Assembly (NCBI RefSeq): GCF_000332415.1
Contig: NZ_AOHC02000052.1
Coordinates: 1-64,000 of the forward strand
Reading direction: 5' to 3'
DNA length: 64,000 bases
DNA from: Leptospira weilii serovar Ranarum str. ICFT
Lineage (GTDB): Bacteria > Spirochaetota > Leptospiria > Leptospirales > Leptospiraceae
This document shows positions 21,564 through 45,744 of this stretch, one piece after another; the first letter of the stretch is position 1; each line of letters starts with the position of its first letter. The notes below the pieces were generated by a model that saw only the letters and a program-made list of their open reading frames with translations, made no database searches and had not been told where the DNA came from. The position numbers and the translations under genes are program-made.

Positions 21564-21590
21564 AACCGGGCATTCGCTCGGTTTTTTGTT
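21564..21590 (+). terminator. Terminator of gap-pgk
   Basis: AACCG (21564-21568) pairs with CGGTT (21579-21583), the loop being GC-rich, and a run of six T then GTTTT follows; it lies about 30 bp after pgk. Confidence 0.65.
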
Positions 21591-21619
21591 TTAAGAACAA
21601 GAACGCGGTAAAAGTTTCC

Positions 21620-21844
21620 ATGAACGAAAAACGACCCAAATTCAAGATACGACCGCCGTGGATCGAGTATCCAGAGAGCTACCCAAGTTGGGGCGGATGG
21701 AGACAAGGCGAGAGCGAAAGTTGGTTCTGCAACACATGGTTGCCTTTCTGGAAAGGATTAGGACCGGAGGAACGAAGTTTGTATCTCGAAGATTGGGCGC
21801 CTCCGGATGAAGACTGGAATCTTTATTTGACTCATTACTGGTAA
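21620..21844 (+). CDS. Small Trp-rich protein of unknown function
   Basis: 74 residues with eight or more Trp, among them PSWGGWRQGESESWF, EDWAPPDEDW and a final THYW. The composition is far from random and codon use resembles its neighbours, so it is likely a real small gene. The Shine-Dalgarno is weak (AAAAG). No TM segment and no recognised domain. It follows the gap-pgk terminator and lies convergent to the next gene. Confidence 0.55.
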   Translation: MNEKRPKFKIRPPWIEYPESYPSWGGWRQGESESWFCNTWLPFWKGLGPEERSLYLEDWAPPDEDWNLYLTHYW

Positions 21845-21999
21845 GTTCGGTTCCCCTCCCCCGATTCCACGCCTTGAATTGCAAAAGAGTATCTAAGGAA
21901 TCAGATCGAACTTTCAAAATTCAAAATATTCTAAAATTTGTATATTATTCAGTCCTATAACTTTTCATTCCCCGCCCGCCCTATCGTCTACCGAATCGC

Positions 22000-22878
22000 C
22001 TATCGATACAAAGGCCCGTCCAAATCGTAAGTACATCGTAAAATATCCGGAAATTCCGATCCGAACTGAAAACGGAATACTCTTTTATCGGACCGGGCGG
22101 AAGAATGCTCCGGATTCAATTCTTTTGTTTTATAATCGTTTTTCCCTAAGTCAAAACAAGTTAGGTTACGCCTCCCCCAAAAAAAGAACCTCCGATTTTC
22201 CGGAAGGCTCATTTCAAACGTAAGACGAAAATTTTTAGAGATCCATTCCTTAGCCGGCCAAAGATCGTATTCGATCACCCCCCAAAAATCAGGATCTCCG
22301 AAAGATAAATATCCAAAACCGGTTTCATTCTGCCCAGGACGCATAACGTATCCGATTTCGACTTCTTGAATTCCTTTTTCCAAATTCAATTGAAACTCCG
22401 CAACATGAGGAGTGTCATAGACCTTATGCTCCGGATATTTCTTTTGTTCTTTCATAGAATCGGCGAGTTCTTTCAGATAAGGAGAAAGTTCTTTAATGGA
22501 TTTTTCCGCCTTGGATACGGATGATATTCCATTTCGATTGTGAAGAATTTCCAAAGTAGCGGAGGCAGGAAGAACAAAGTAGAAAAGATAACGTCCTTTT
22601 TGTTCCGAATGGATCCGATACACCGCCTTGATCGAACACAGATTCTCGCAGTGTATAAATAATTTTTCCTCTTCTAAACGAACTTCTTTCGATTTGGAAA
22701 AAAGAACACTTCCCGGAGCCGCGTTAACCGCCCTCGGAGCCCTACTGTTCGATTGAAGAGAAAGAATCGGGGTCAGAAAACAGATCCAAAAAAATACTCC
22801 GACTCGATTGAATGCTAAGAGTAGATCGGAAAAAAACGACTCCGTATTTCGGTTTGTAGAAATTTTCAATCCAAACAT
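22000..22878 (-). CDS. Exported or membrane-anchored protein of unknown function
   Basis: About 292 residues from ATG 22878, chosen over an upstream start (22980) because AAGGG is 6-8 nt before it and the additional N-terminus has no clear use. A hydrophobic segment at ~25-45 (VGVFFWICFLTPILSL) acts as signal or anchor after a long polar start. The rest has charged and beta-like stretches (YLFYFVLPASATLEIL, VEIGYVMRPGQNETGFGYL, WGVIEYDLWPAKEW). No known domain. It is divergent from tpiA. Confidence 0.65.
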   Translation of the reverse strand: MFGLKISTNRNTESFFSDLLLAFNRVGVFFWICFLTPILSLQSNSRAPRAVNAAPGSVLFSKSKEVRLEEEKLFIHCENLCSIKAVYRIHSEQKGRYLFYFVLPASATLEILHNRNGISSVSKAEKSIKELSPYLKELADSMKEQKKYPEHKVYDTPHVAEFQLNLEKGIQEVEIGYVMRPGQNETGFGYLSFGDPDFWGVIEYDLWPAKEWISKNFRLTFEMSLPENRRFFFWGRRNLTCFDLGKNDYKTKELNPEHSSARSDKRVFRFQFGSEFPDILRCTYDLDGPLYR

Positions 22879-23285
22879 AAAAGCCCTTATCCGTTTCAAA
22901 AATGTAAATTCTTCGCAAAGAATCGAATTTTTACAGTCAAAAAAATCAATGAAAAATAACGATATAAAAAATCGGATCAAATGATCGAGCGTAACCTCTG
23001 GAAAACTGGAATCCGATCGGTCTCAACCTTTTCCTAAAAGATGGATTGTTTATCTTTATGAGTTGGAACCGGTGTGTGGGAACTCTATAAAATCCGGAAA
23101 CCGTTACTGAAATTCAAATCGTTTACAAAACGTAAAACTTGCGGGTAAAAACGCATGTAAAAAAGCGGAGGGTTTGAGTAGATCGAAGCGCGACGTAAGA
23201 CAGATCTTTGCGAAAAAATCCTTGTAGTCATTTCCCTTTCCTCCAAACTCTTCCCATCTTTCATGAAATCATCAACGAGGAACGC
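22879..23285. other. Divergent promoter region, tpiA and the exported protein
   Basis: About 400 bp between the two start codons. It holds the tpiA ribosome binding site (GAGGA at 23277-23281) and a motif GTGTGGGAACTCT near 23077 that resembles the small palindromes at 13976 and 14161. No gene accepted here: the frame upstream of tpiA (23208-23285) is not part of the conserved enzyme. Confidence 0.45.
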
Positions 23286-24038
<753 letters not shown>

Positions 24039-24143
24039 AACAACGGGACCCGATCGGTAGACCCTTAAGATGAGTATTTTAATTGTCAACCCTCACAGGC
24101 TCCATAATCTGGCAAAGGATTCAATTTTTTTTCAGGAACTGAT

Positions 24144-24491
<348 letters not shown>

Positions 24492-25227
24492 TTTCAAATC
24501 GGGAAACAACGAAGAAGAATTTTTCTTTCACCGGGAAAACTCTTCTTCCAATCGAAAATCGGTTTCCTTTTTTTTAAACTTCCTGATTTTCCTTCTCGCA
24601 TTCATAAACGTTTCCGTATTTTCCCAAAACGACGACAAACATCAGAACCGGTCCTCGGATACGGCTTCCATTTTAAACCGAAGAATCTTAAAAATCTACG
24701 AAGAACTGGGAGTCGCTCGGGAGTTGTTGAAATTGGAAAAAATGGAATCCGTTCCAAGCGGAACCTACGTTAGTTTCCTCGGAGCCTACCCGAATCGAAA
24801 GGGAATCAAGGTCGTAAAACATTCGATTCAGGAAGGAAAAAACGGAATCGAAAAAGCGGAAAGTAAATCGATTCTTTTGGAATTTACCGGGACCACTCTT
24901 TCCAAAGTTGTAACGGAAGTAAAAGCCGAGAACGCGGACGGTTCCGATTCGACTGTGATCCGTTTAACGGACGAAACTCCCTTGGATCAAAATGTAGACG
25001 ATATTCTTCTACAAGCGGATCGAAACGGAAAGGAAGTTCGATATCCCATTCAACTTCTTCCGGATGATCGAGAGAGATCCGACTTTAAGCAGGGATTTTA
25101 CTTAAAACTTCTGGAAGATTTTCTGATCCAACTCTTAAGGCTTCAAGAGATGCAAAGCCAGGAATCTGCAAAAAATAAAAAAAAGTTACTGCAAACTTTT
25201 AAAGATTCTCTACAATATTGAATCTTC

Positions 25228-27353
<2,126 letters not shown>

Positions 27354-27578
27354 ACGGTTCGAAAAGATTCCGATTTTCGAAAATCGTAGACCGGTAAAAT
27401 TTATCGGATCGTTCGATCTTAGATCCGTAGAATCGACTGAAATTCATTTTTCAAATCTCGACGTTCCCAAAAAAAAATCAACCCATCTCCGGAGGCGTAA
27501 GAACGTTATGCGGTTCTTTATCCGTACGTTTTGCCGTTCCTTAAGCGATACAAAACCGGAACCTGAACTGCTATATTA

Positions 27579-27601
27579 GAATAGGCTAAATTACCCTATT
27601 C
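27579..27601 (+). other. Short hairpin before the SBBP lipoprotein gene
   Basis: GAATAGG (27579-27585) and CCTATTC (27595-27601) are perfect arms around 9 nt, 40 bp upstream of the start codon. Could be an operator or an mRNA leader structure. No T-run follows. The rest of 27354-27641 holds no gene. Confidence 0.3.
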
Positions 27602-27641
27602 CTAGTTAAATTTCTATCTCCGATAGTTTCGTAAGGATTCA

Positions 27642-29090
27642 GTGGACCTCGAAACCTTACGGAGAAAAAATATCGTGAACCGCTTTTTAATTTTTGTTTT
27701 TATTTTTCTTTCGGCTTGTGCGCCGGCTAAGATATTCAACGTAGCGGATCCCGGAACCGGCGATTTCTGGATTCAATTTTTACTTCGAGGAACCGCCGAT
27801 CACGATCCGTTTTTACACGAAACGTTTCGCGAAGATTCGCCGCGCTCCTTGGAACTGGACTGGACCTTGTTGATCGGAGCTGTAAACGCGACCACGCGCA
27901 ATCAAGGTTTTGTCGTGGATCAAAACGGTTTTATCTACGTCGTCGGAAACACAGAAGGAGGCGTTTATAACGCGGGACCGATCGGAACCAGGGATCTCAT
28001 TCTTGGAAAGTATGATTCGAAAAAAAATACGGTCTGGACGCAACAAATCGGGTCCGCAGGCGTAGACTTAAAGGTTGTAAATTTAGCGGTCGATTCGAAC
28101 GGAAACGTCTACGTAACCGGCAGCACGGATAATAACGGTTTTTTCACCGCCGCCCTCGCCGGTTCGGAAGATATGTTCGTAATCAAATTCAATCCGGACG
28201 GAACCAGAGCTTGGACGACTCAAGCCGGTCCGGCCGGTCCCGATTCCAGAACGATTCCCTCCGGTATTTCCGTAGATACATTCGGAAATTCTTATGTAGT
28301 CGGAGAGTCGTCCGGACCCTTCGGAGGTCCGGAGCTTGGGTTTAACGGATTTATCGTTAAGTTTGACTCGAACGGAAACCAGGTTTGGGTCCGTCAACTT
28401 TCAATCCCAAACGCTCGCATTCAATCGAATGGAATAACCTTTGACAAAGTTACCGGAAATCTTTATTTGGCCGGCTGGGGAAACGCGAATTTTGAGACGG
28501 ATACAATTCCGGGCATCGGAACCGAAGACCTTTTTATTCTCAAATACGACTGCAACAACGGAAATAAACGATTTTTCGCCCAACTCGGTTTGCCCTTAAG
28601 GACAACTCAGAGCCATTCCGTAGCGGTGGATCCATTCGGAAACGTTTTTGTAAGCGGAGAGAGCGACGGTGATTTCGGATCCGGAGCGGACGGAACCACT
28701 GCACTCGGAACCGTAGTAAAATACGATTCGTTCGGCGTTCGGCAATGGATCCGGCAACTCGGTCCGATCCGCAATCGGAGGCACACCTCAATCCAGGCAA
28801 TGGTAACGGATACGGCCGGGAACGTTTATACGACCGGCTTTACCGCCGGAAATATAGAGAATGAAAGCGACGCTTCCATAGGAACACAAGACGTTTTTCT
28901 GACAAAACACAATCCTTCCGGGCAAAGGGAATGGGTCCGGCAGTTTGGCGTTCCCGGAGGAAGTATGTTCGGCAAAGGAATCGGAGTCGATCTTGAAGGA
29001 AATCTCTATGTAGCCGGGAATACGGAGGACGGTTTGAACGGCCTTCCATTTCGAGGAGATATCGATCTATTCGTTGTTAAATACAAATAA
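27642..29090 (+). CDS. SBBP-repeat beta-propeller lipoprotein
   Basis: 482 residues. Start GTG 27642 with AAGGA 5 nt upstream; a second GTG (27675) would give a shorter start MNRFLIFVFIF and is also possible. Lipobox LSAC (cysteine at ~26) predicts a lipoprotein. The mature part shows about seven recurring units of the type VDSNGNVYVTGST, ...DMFVIKFNPDGT, AVDPFGNVFVSGES, DLFVVKY, the SBBP (seven-bladed beta-propeller) repeat. Such proteins are abundant in Leptospira; the ligand is unknown. The gene is preceded by the two-component operon but separated by 288 bp. Confidence 0.88.
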   Translation: MDLETLRRKNIVNRFLIFVFIFLSACAPAKIFNVADPGTGDFWIQFLLRGTADHDPFLHETFREDSPRSLELDWTLLIGAVNATTRNQGFVVDQNGFIYVVGNTEGGVYNAGPIGTRDLILGKYDSKKNTVWTQQIGSAGVDLKVVNLAVDSNGNVYVTGSTDNNGFFTAALAGSEDMFVIKFNPDGTRAWTTQAGPAGPDSRTIPSGISVDTFGNSYVVGESSGPFGGPELGFNGFIVKFDSNGNQVWVRQLSIPNARIQSNGITFDKVTGNLYLAGWGNANFETDTIPGIGTEDLFILKYDCNNGNKRFFAQLGLPLRTTQSHSVAVDPFGNVFVSGESDGDFGSGADGTTALGTVVKYDSFGVRQWIRQLGPIRNRRHTSIQAMVTDTAGNVYTTGFTAGNIENESDASIGTQDVFLTKHNPSGQREWVRQFGVPGGSMFGKGIGVDLEGNLYVAGNTEDGLNGLPFRGDIDLFVVKYK

Positions 29091-29118
29091 CTATGGGATC
29101 CGTATTTTAAAATATTAT

Positions 29119-29129
29119 AATTTATAAAA

Positions 29130-29138
<9 letters not shown>
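29119..29138. terminator. AT-only hairpin between convergent genes
   Basis: AATTTATAA (29119-29127) and TTATAAATT (29130-29138) form a 9-bp stem. It lies between the converging SBBP gene and the minus-strand gene that ends at 29130. A and T tracts on both sides would allow use from both directions; an all-AT stem is weak. Confidence 0.35.
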
Positions 29139-30205
<1,067 letters not shown>

Positions 30206-30209
<4 letters not shown>

Positions 30210-31461
30210 ACCGACCTCTTCAAACGATTGTATAACAAATACATTCCGGTATGAGCCGCAAATTCGCGGAAAGAACTTCTAGGAAACGGAAAGTAATGTT
30301 CGTGAATTTCCGTTTCTCCGTTTTTTTGTCCGATCCCGAAATAGACTAGTCCCACTTTTTTTTGAGGAGTTCCACCTCCCGGCCCCGCGATTCCGGTTAC
30401 ACTGATCGAATAATCGACTCCAAGAGCGACTAACGCGCCCTCTGCCATTTCTTTCGCCGTCTCCGCACTCACGGCTCCGAACTCGTCCAACGTACCGCGT
30501 TTGACTCCGAGAAGTCCGGACTTTACTTCGTTATCGTAGGAGACAACTCCCCCGTAAAAATACGCGGAGGATCCGGGGACATCCGTAAACGTTTTGGCGA
30601 TCAAACCGCCGGTACAACTTTCGGCCGTCCCTACTTTGATTTTTCTTTCCACCAATAATTTGGGAAGTTCCTCGAATACGTCCGGTGTGGATTTGAGTCC
30701 GTAGACCGTGTCCAGTTTTTGGAGCAGATCCTCGACTAACGCGCGATCGGCGGATTGAAAACTTACTCGGATGTATCCCCTTTTGGCCGCTACACCCCAT
30801 ATCACCTTTCCGGTCGTTATCGTCTCCTCTTTAGAAATAAATTCTTTCTGAAATTGGGATTCGCTCATCCACCATATAAATCGAAATCCTGAATACAATT
30901 CCTGCGCGGAGAATGTTTTTGTCATCCAAGGTGCAAGTTCGTCCCGAAACATTTCGGTCATTTCTCCCGGAACCCCCGGCATACAAACCAAGTGCGTGTT
31001 TTCTCCCAAGGCAACGATAAAACCCGGAGCGATTCCGACGCCGTTATTTAGGATCGTAGAACCTTCCGGAACGGAAACTTGGCGGATCGCGGTTTGCATC
31101 GCTTCCTCAAAATTCTTTCCCCGAAGTCTGTACAACGTTTCGATCCTTTTCCTTGCGACCGAACTTTCTTGGGAAACGACTTCTTTTAATTTACAAACCA
31201 CTTCCAGAGTATAGTCGTCTTCCGTGGGTCCAAGTCCGCCCGTCATCACGATAAGAACCGGGGTTTCCTTCGTCGCAAGAGCGGCTAACGTTCTTAATTC
31301 CTCGTCGATCGCGACCGGATCGTCCGGTAAAACTACGAACTTGGAAACCGTAAATCCCATCCCGAAAAGTTCGTTTGCAATCCAGGAGGAATTCGTATCC
31401 CGGCTTCTTCCCGCCGTAAGTTCCGAACCTGTGGACAAAACGACGATCCTAGGCGAAAACA

Positions 31462-31462
<1 letters not shown>
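30206..31462 (-). CDS. cinA: CinA-like protein (MoaB/MogA-like domain plus nicotinamide mononucleotide deamidase-like domain)
   Basis: About 418 residues. The N-terminal domain (1-~170) begins [19 protein letters not shown] and has GGLGPTEDD, as in MoeA/MogA-type molybdopterin-binding domains, here an ADP-ribose pyrophosphatase-like domain. The C-terminal domain has [15 protein letters not shown] (~260-275), [11 protein letters not shown] and [11 protein letters not shown], the CinA/PncC nicotinamide mononucleotide deamidase signature. Start chosen as ATG 31462, sharing a base with the argS stop (TGATG); the TTG just before it is not needed. Overlaps the following gene by 4 nt (ATGA). Confidence 0.93.
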
Positions 31463-33231
<1,769 letters not shown>

Positions 33232-33437
33232 TTTTCTTTCTAGACGTTTCCCAACTGATTTCCAATTCCTGAAATGCCATTTTTTTAAAATTCATCATGG
33301 AAACAAGTATTGATCTTTTTCCGCTTTCTTTCGTTTCCGCAACGACCGGAATTTGCACCGGATTTTTTTGATCCCACCGGATATCTAAAATTACGAGAAA
33401 AAGTAAAACGCAGAAATAAAACGTAAAAAGTATCGTT

Positions 33438-34220
<783 letters not shown>

Positions 34221-34683
34221 TCGTCTTCCTTCGATTTCATGATTTTTTCCTCTTCCTCTCCCCGTTCGTGATCGTAGCCGAGAAGATGCAAAAATCCGTG
34301 AACGAGAAGTCGATAAAACTCTTCCTTTGACGAATGTCCGATCTCGGCGGCCTGTCTTTCGAGCGTATCGACGGAGATAACAATTTCGCCTAACGCAATC
34401 GGCGGGAAAGAATCGGAATCGAAACGTTTTATTCCTTGAAGAACGTTTCGTAAAGGGGAAAAATCGAACTCCAACGGAAAGGAAAGTACATCCGTAGTTT
34501 TATCCTTCCCTCTTCTCAAAAGATTGATTTCCTTCATATCGAAATCGTCCACGAGCAAAAGGCTGAGTTCGCAGGGAGAATTTTCGAATTCTTTGCGGAA
34601 AAGAATTCCGCAGTTCAAAAGAACCTCTTCTTCGTTCCACCACGAAATATTTCCGTAATCGTTCGAAATGGAGACGATCGATT

Positions 34684-37098
<2,415 letters not shown>

Positions 37099-37102
37099 AC
37101 GA

Positions 37103-38074
<972 letters not shown>

Positions 38075-38075
38075 T

Positions 38076-39881
<1,806 letters not shown>

Positions 39882-39923
39882 TGATTTCCGTTTCCTATAA
39901 AAGACCTTAAAACCGGTCTATGA

Positions 39924-41252
<1,329 letters not shown>

Positions 41253-41269
41253 GGTCCCTTAAAGAAAAA

Positions 41270-41719
41270 TCACTCTTCTTCTTTTTTGACGTGGAGAGTA
41301 ATTACAGGCTGAATTCCTTCCGCAAGACGAATCTTGATTTTATAAGAACCCAAGCTGCGAATCGGCTCCGCGATTTCGATCTTTCTTTTATCCAATTCGA
41401 AACCGTTCTTTTTCAGGATGGAAGCGACGTCCATCGGAGTTACGGCTCCGAATAATTTTTCACCCCCGCCGGTTTTAACGAGGATATCGTATTCTTTCCC
41501 GTTCAGGTTTGAAGAAAAACCTTCCATCGATTTCTTACGTTTTTCTTTTTTGAGTTCACCCAATTTCTTTTGGTGAAGAGCGGCTTTTGTGTTTCCTTCG
41601 TTGGCGCGAACCGCGAGCCGTTTCGGAAATAAGAAATTTCTGGCGTAACCGTCGGCTACTTCCTTCAGGTCGCCTGCATCTCCGAGGTTGATAACGTCTT
41701 TTTGTAAGATCACTCTCAT
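41270..41719 (-). CDS. rplI: Ribosomal protein bL9
   Basis: 149 residues. N-terminal 23S rRNA-binding domain MRVILQKDVINLGDAGD and GYARNFLFPKRLA (~25-37), a central long helix rich in Lys/Glu, and the C-terminal domain. 9 bp after rpsR. Confidence 0.97.
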   Translation of the reverse strand: MRVILQKDVINLGDAGDLKEVADGYARNFLFPKRLAVRANEGNTKAALHQKKLGELKKEKRKKSMEGFSSNLNGKEYDILVKTGGGEKLFGAVTPMDVASILKKNGFELDKRKIEIAEPIRSLGSYKIKIRLAEGIQPVITLHVKKEEE

Positions 41720-41728
41720 GTTGGTACC

Positions 41729-42047
<319 letters not shown>

Positions 42048-42054
42048 TACCTCA

Positions 42055-42763
<709 letters not shown>

Positions 42764-42826
42764 AAGTTTCCCCTATGGTTAAAGCCCGCCTACGTTTGCG
42801 ACGAGCAGAAGAACCGATAATTTAGC

Positions 42827-44050
<1,224 letters not shown>

Positions 44051-44189
44051 TTTGTCCGAGATTGGAAAGATCTTTTTTTTGGATCGTAATTGGGTAAGAT
44101 CGAAAAGAAGAACACTTTAGGAAGAATCATGCAAGTTTGGAATCAAGCTCTTCCGGGTCCAATGTAAAAAGATAAATTTCTCCGATCCG

Positions 44190-44425
44190 AACTCGGTGTT
44201 AAATGAAAGATCGCAGTTTCTAATTTTTATTTCCGATATCACTCACATCAGAATGGGAAATGGTTTCACATTCCTCTCTTTGGTTACGGATTTGTTTTCC
44301 GGAAAAATCGCTGGGTTCAAACTTCACGACGACAAAGTGAGGAACTTGTTTTATGAATTTGATCCCCATAAAATCAATAAACCGTTTCTTTTCGTTTTAA
44401 CATATTCAAAAATTCTTTCATAAAG
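44190..44425 (+). pseudogene. IS3-family transposase fragment
   Basis: A 75-codon frame (44196-44423) carries ISDITHIRMGNGFTFLSL and VTDLFSGKIAGFKLHDD, which matches the first part of the integrase core (DDE) of IS3-type OrfB, with the first catalytic Asp in SDITHI and the second in TDLFSGKI. Upstream and downstream parts of the transposase are missing and the preceding bases hold stops, so it is a remnant. It marks past insertion at the boundary of the O-antigen locus. Confidence 0.7.
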
Positions 44426-44853
44426 AGGAAAAATTCGCGCTCGGATAGTTTCATTGACACAGAAATGCCGACACTCCAAATGGGAAGAATCAAAAAAACA
44501 GATTTTTAAATTAAGAGCCTGTTCCAAAACTCAAAACAATCGCAGAGATTTGCGGCCATTCCGATAAAATCGGACGGTTGGCGGACAAACTCTAAAACAA
44601 AATCTTTCGACTTGTGTTCGATCGAAAATTCATTCCCTAAATCGCACTCCGCGGGAACAAAAAAAAATAACGATAGAGAAATTACATACAATTCCTATAA
44701 TATTTTATTTTTAGAATATTCCATTGATTGAATATTTATAACTCGATCGGTCCGCGTCCACGGGATTAAGAGCCGGAATCAGATCGATAGCGGGGACAAA
44801 TAGAATATTTTCCCGTAGAAGCCTAATTCGCGAATTCGTCTACAAAACAACGA
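44426..44853. other. Gene-poor interval between the IS remnant and vapC
   Basis: About 430 bp, AT-rich. A motif GAGCCTGTTCCAAAA near 44516 resembles the ends of other small Leptospira repeats but has no pair. A short minus-strand frame (44506-44691) was not accepted. Possibly decayed mobile DNA. Confidence 0.4.
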
Positions 44854-45288
44854 CTAAGCCGCGATCCATTCCAAATGTTCCTTTCCCCGATCGATCGCAT
44901 CGTAAGGAATCTTAGAATCGAAAGTGGCTAATTTTATCTTATGGTTAGCGCTCAAAGCCAAAAGATAAATATCCGTAAGTTGTTTGGAACTTACGGAAAC
45001 GACGTTGAGATAAAACGAAGGAGAATCGATCGAAATGTTATCCGGAATAAATCGATGCCCTTTTACTTTTAAGAGGGAATGTAAAATCGCAGAAGCGACC
45101 TCGACTCCTCCCGGACTTCCCGGATAGGAGGAATGACTCATAATTCGAACCAAAGCGTTTTGAGTGATCGGACAAGTCGACCAACCGTTTTTCGCTTTTC
45201 GATCGAACCATTGCCAAGCCTTTTCATGAAAGGTATGATTGGAATCGCTCAGAGCGATCAAAACGTTTACATCCAAAAGATATCCCAT
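44854..45288 (-). CDS. vapC: VapC-family PIN-domain toxin
   Basis: 144 residues. PIN-domain nuclease: YLLDVNVLIALSDSNH with Asp6, a middle ITQNALVRI that lacks the usual acidic residue, LTDIYLLALSANHKI (Asp) and ATFDSKI (Asp). This pattern fits a VapC subfamily with CPITQ. Expected to cleave tRNA or rRNA when free of its antitoxin. It starts 1 bp after the antitoxin stop (TAG-x-ATG). Activity not shown. Confidence 0.85.
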   Translation of the reverse strand: MGYLLDVNVLIALSDSNHTFHEKAWQWFDRKAKNGWSTCPITQNALVRIMSHSSYPGSPGGVEVASAILHSLLKVKGHRFIPDNISIDSPSFYLNVVSVSSKQLTDIYLLALSANHKIKLATFDSKIPYDAIDRGKEHLEWIAA

Positions 45289-45289
45289 T

Positions 45290-45544
45290 CTAATTTTCTT
45301 CCTCCATGATTGTATTGATGATTTCGTTGGTTACTTTTACGCCTTTCTTTTTGGAAAGCACGGGCCATCCGTAACTGTTGGTTGCGAGTTTAGACGCCGC
45401 CTTTTCTCTTTTGACCGCCTCTTCCACTTTAAGATTGTGCTCCAAAGCCTCAATAAACAAGGCCCTCATGGAGATTCCCCTTTCTGCGGCTTTCACTTTC
45501 GCTTTTTTATACAATAGATCCGGTATTTCCAACGTAGTTTTCAT
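45290..45544 (-). CDS. vapB: VapB-like antitoxin
   Basis: 84 residues from ATG 45544 (MKTTLEIPDLLYKKAKVKA); the frame extends to 45586 but that part has no ribosome binding site. The first ~50 residues are of the ribbon-helix-helix kind (LEIPDLLYKK...ERGISMRALFIEAL); the charged tail should bind the toxin. Probably autoregulated through the promoter region ahead of it. First gene of the vapBC pair. Confidence 0.8.
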   Translation of the reverse strand: MKTTLEIPDLLYKKAKVKAAERGISMRALFIEALEHNLKVEEAVKREKAASKLATNSYGWPVLSKKKGVKVTNEIINTIMEEEN

Positions 45545-45631
45545 CACATCATTATTGTCCCGTAAATATGGGGATTTTTCAAGCAAATTTATCCGGCGTA
45601 TTGACTTTTTTAGGTCCGATTTTTAAAAATT

Positions 45632-45685
45632 TTTACTCAAAAACCGATCCATCCACGATTCGATTTTTCAAAAACTTTGAGTAAA
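45632..45685 (-). terminator. 10-bp inverted repeat between the DASS gene and vapB
   Basis: TTTACTCAAA (45632-45641) and TTTGAGTAAA (45676-45685) are perfect arms, 34 nt apart, about 60 bp downstream of the transporter stop and 88 bp upstream of vapB. It may end the transporter transcript or form part of vapBC control. Confidence 0.35.
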
Positions 45686-45744
45686 GAGGGGGTAAAGGGG
45701 GACTTTAAAGGAGGGGTTTGTGAAACAAATCAAAGAAAAATAAA

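Noticed and set aside
23208..23285. Longer tpiA with 26 additional residues
   Set aside because: The conserved N-terminus and GAGGA site place the start at 23286.
44506..44691. 61-codon minus-strand frame near the IS3 remnant
   Set aside because: Low-quality composition and no support from context.
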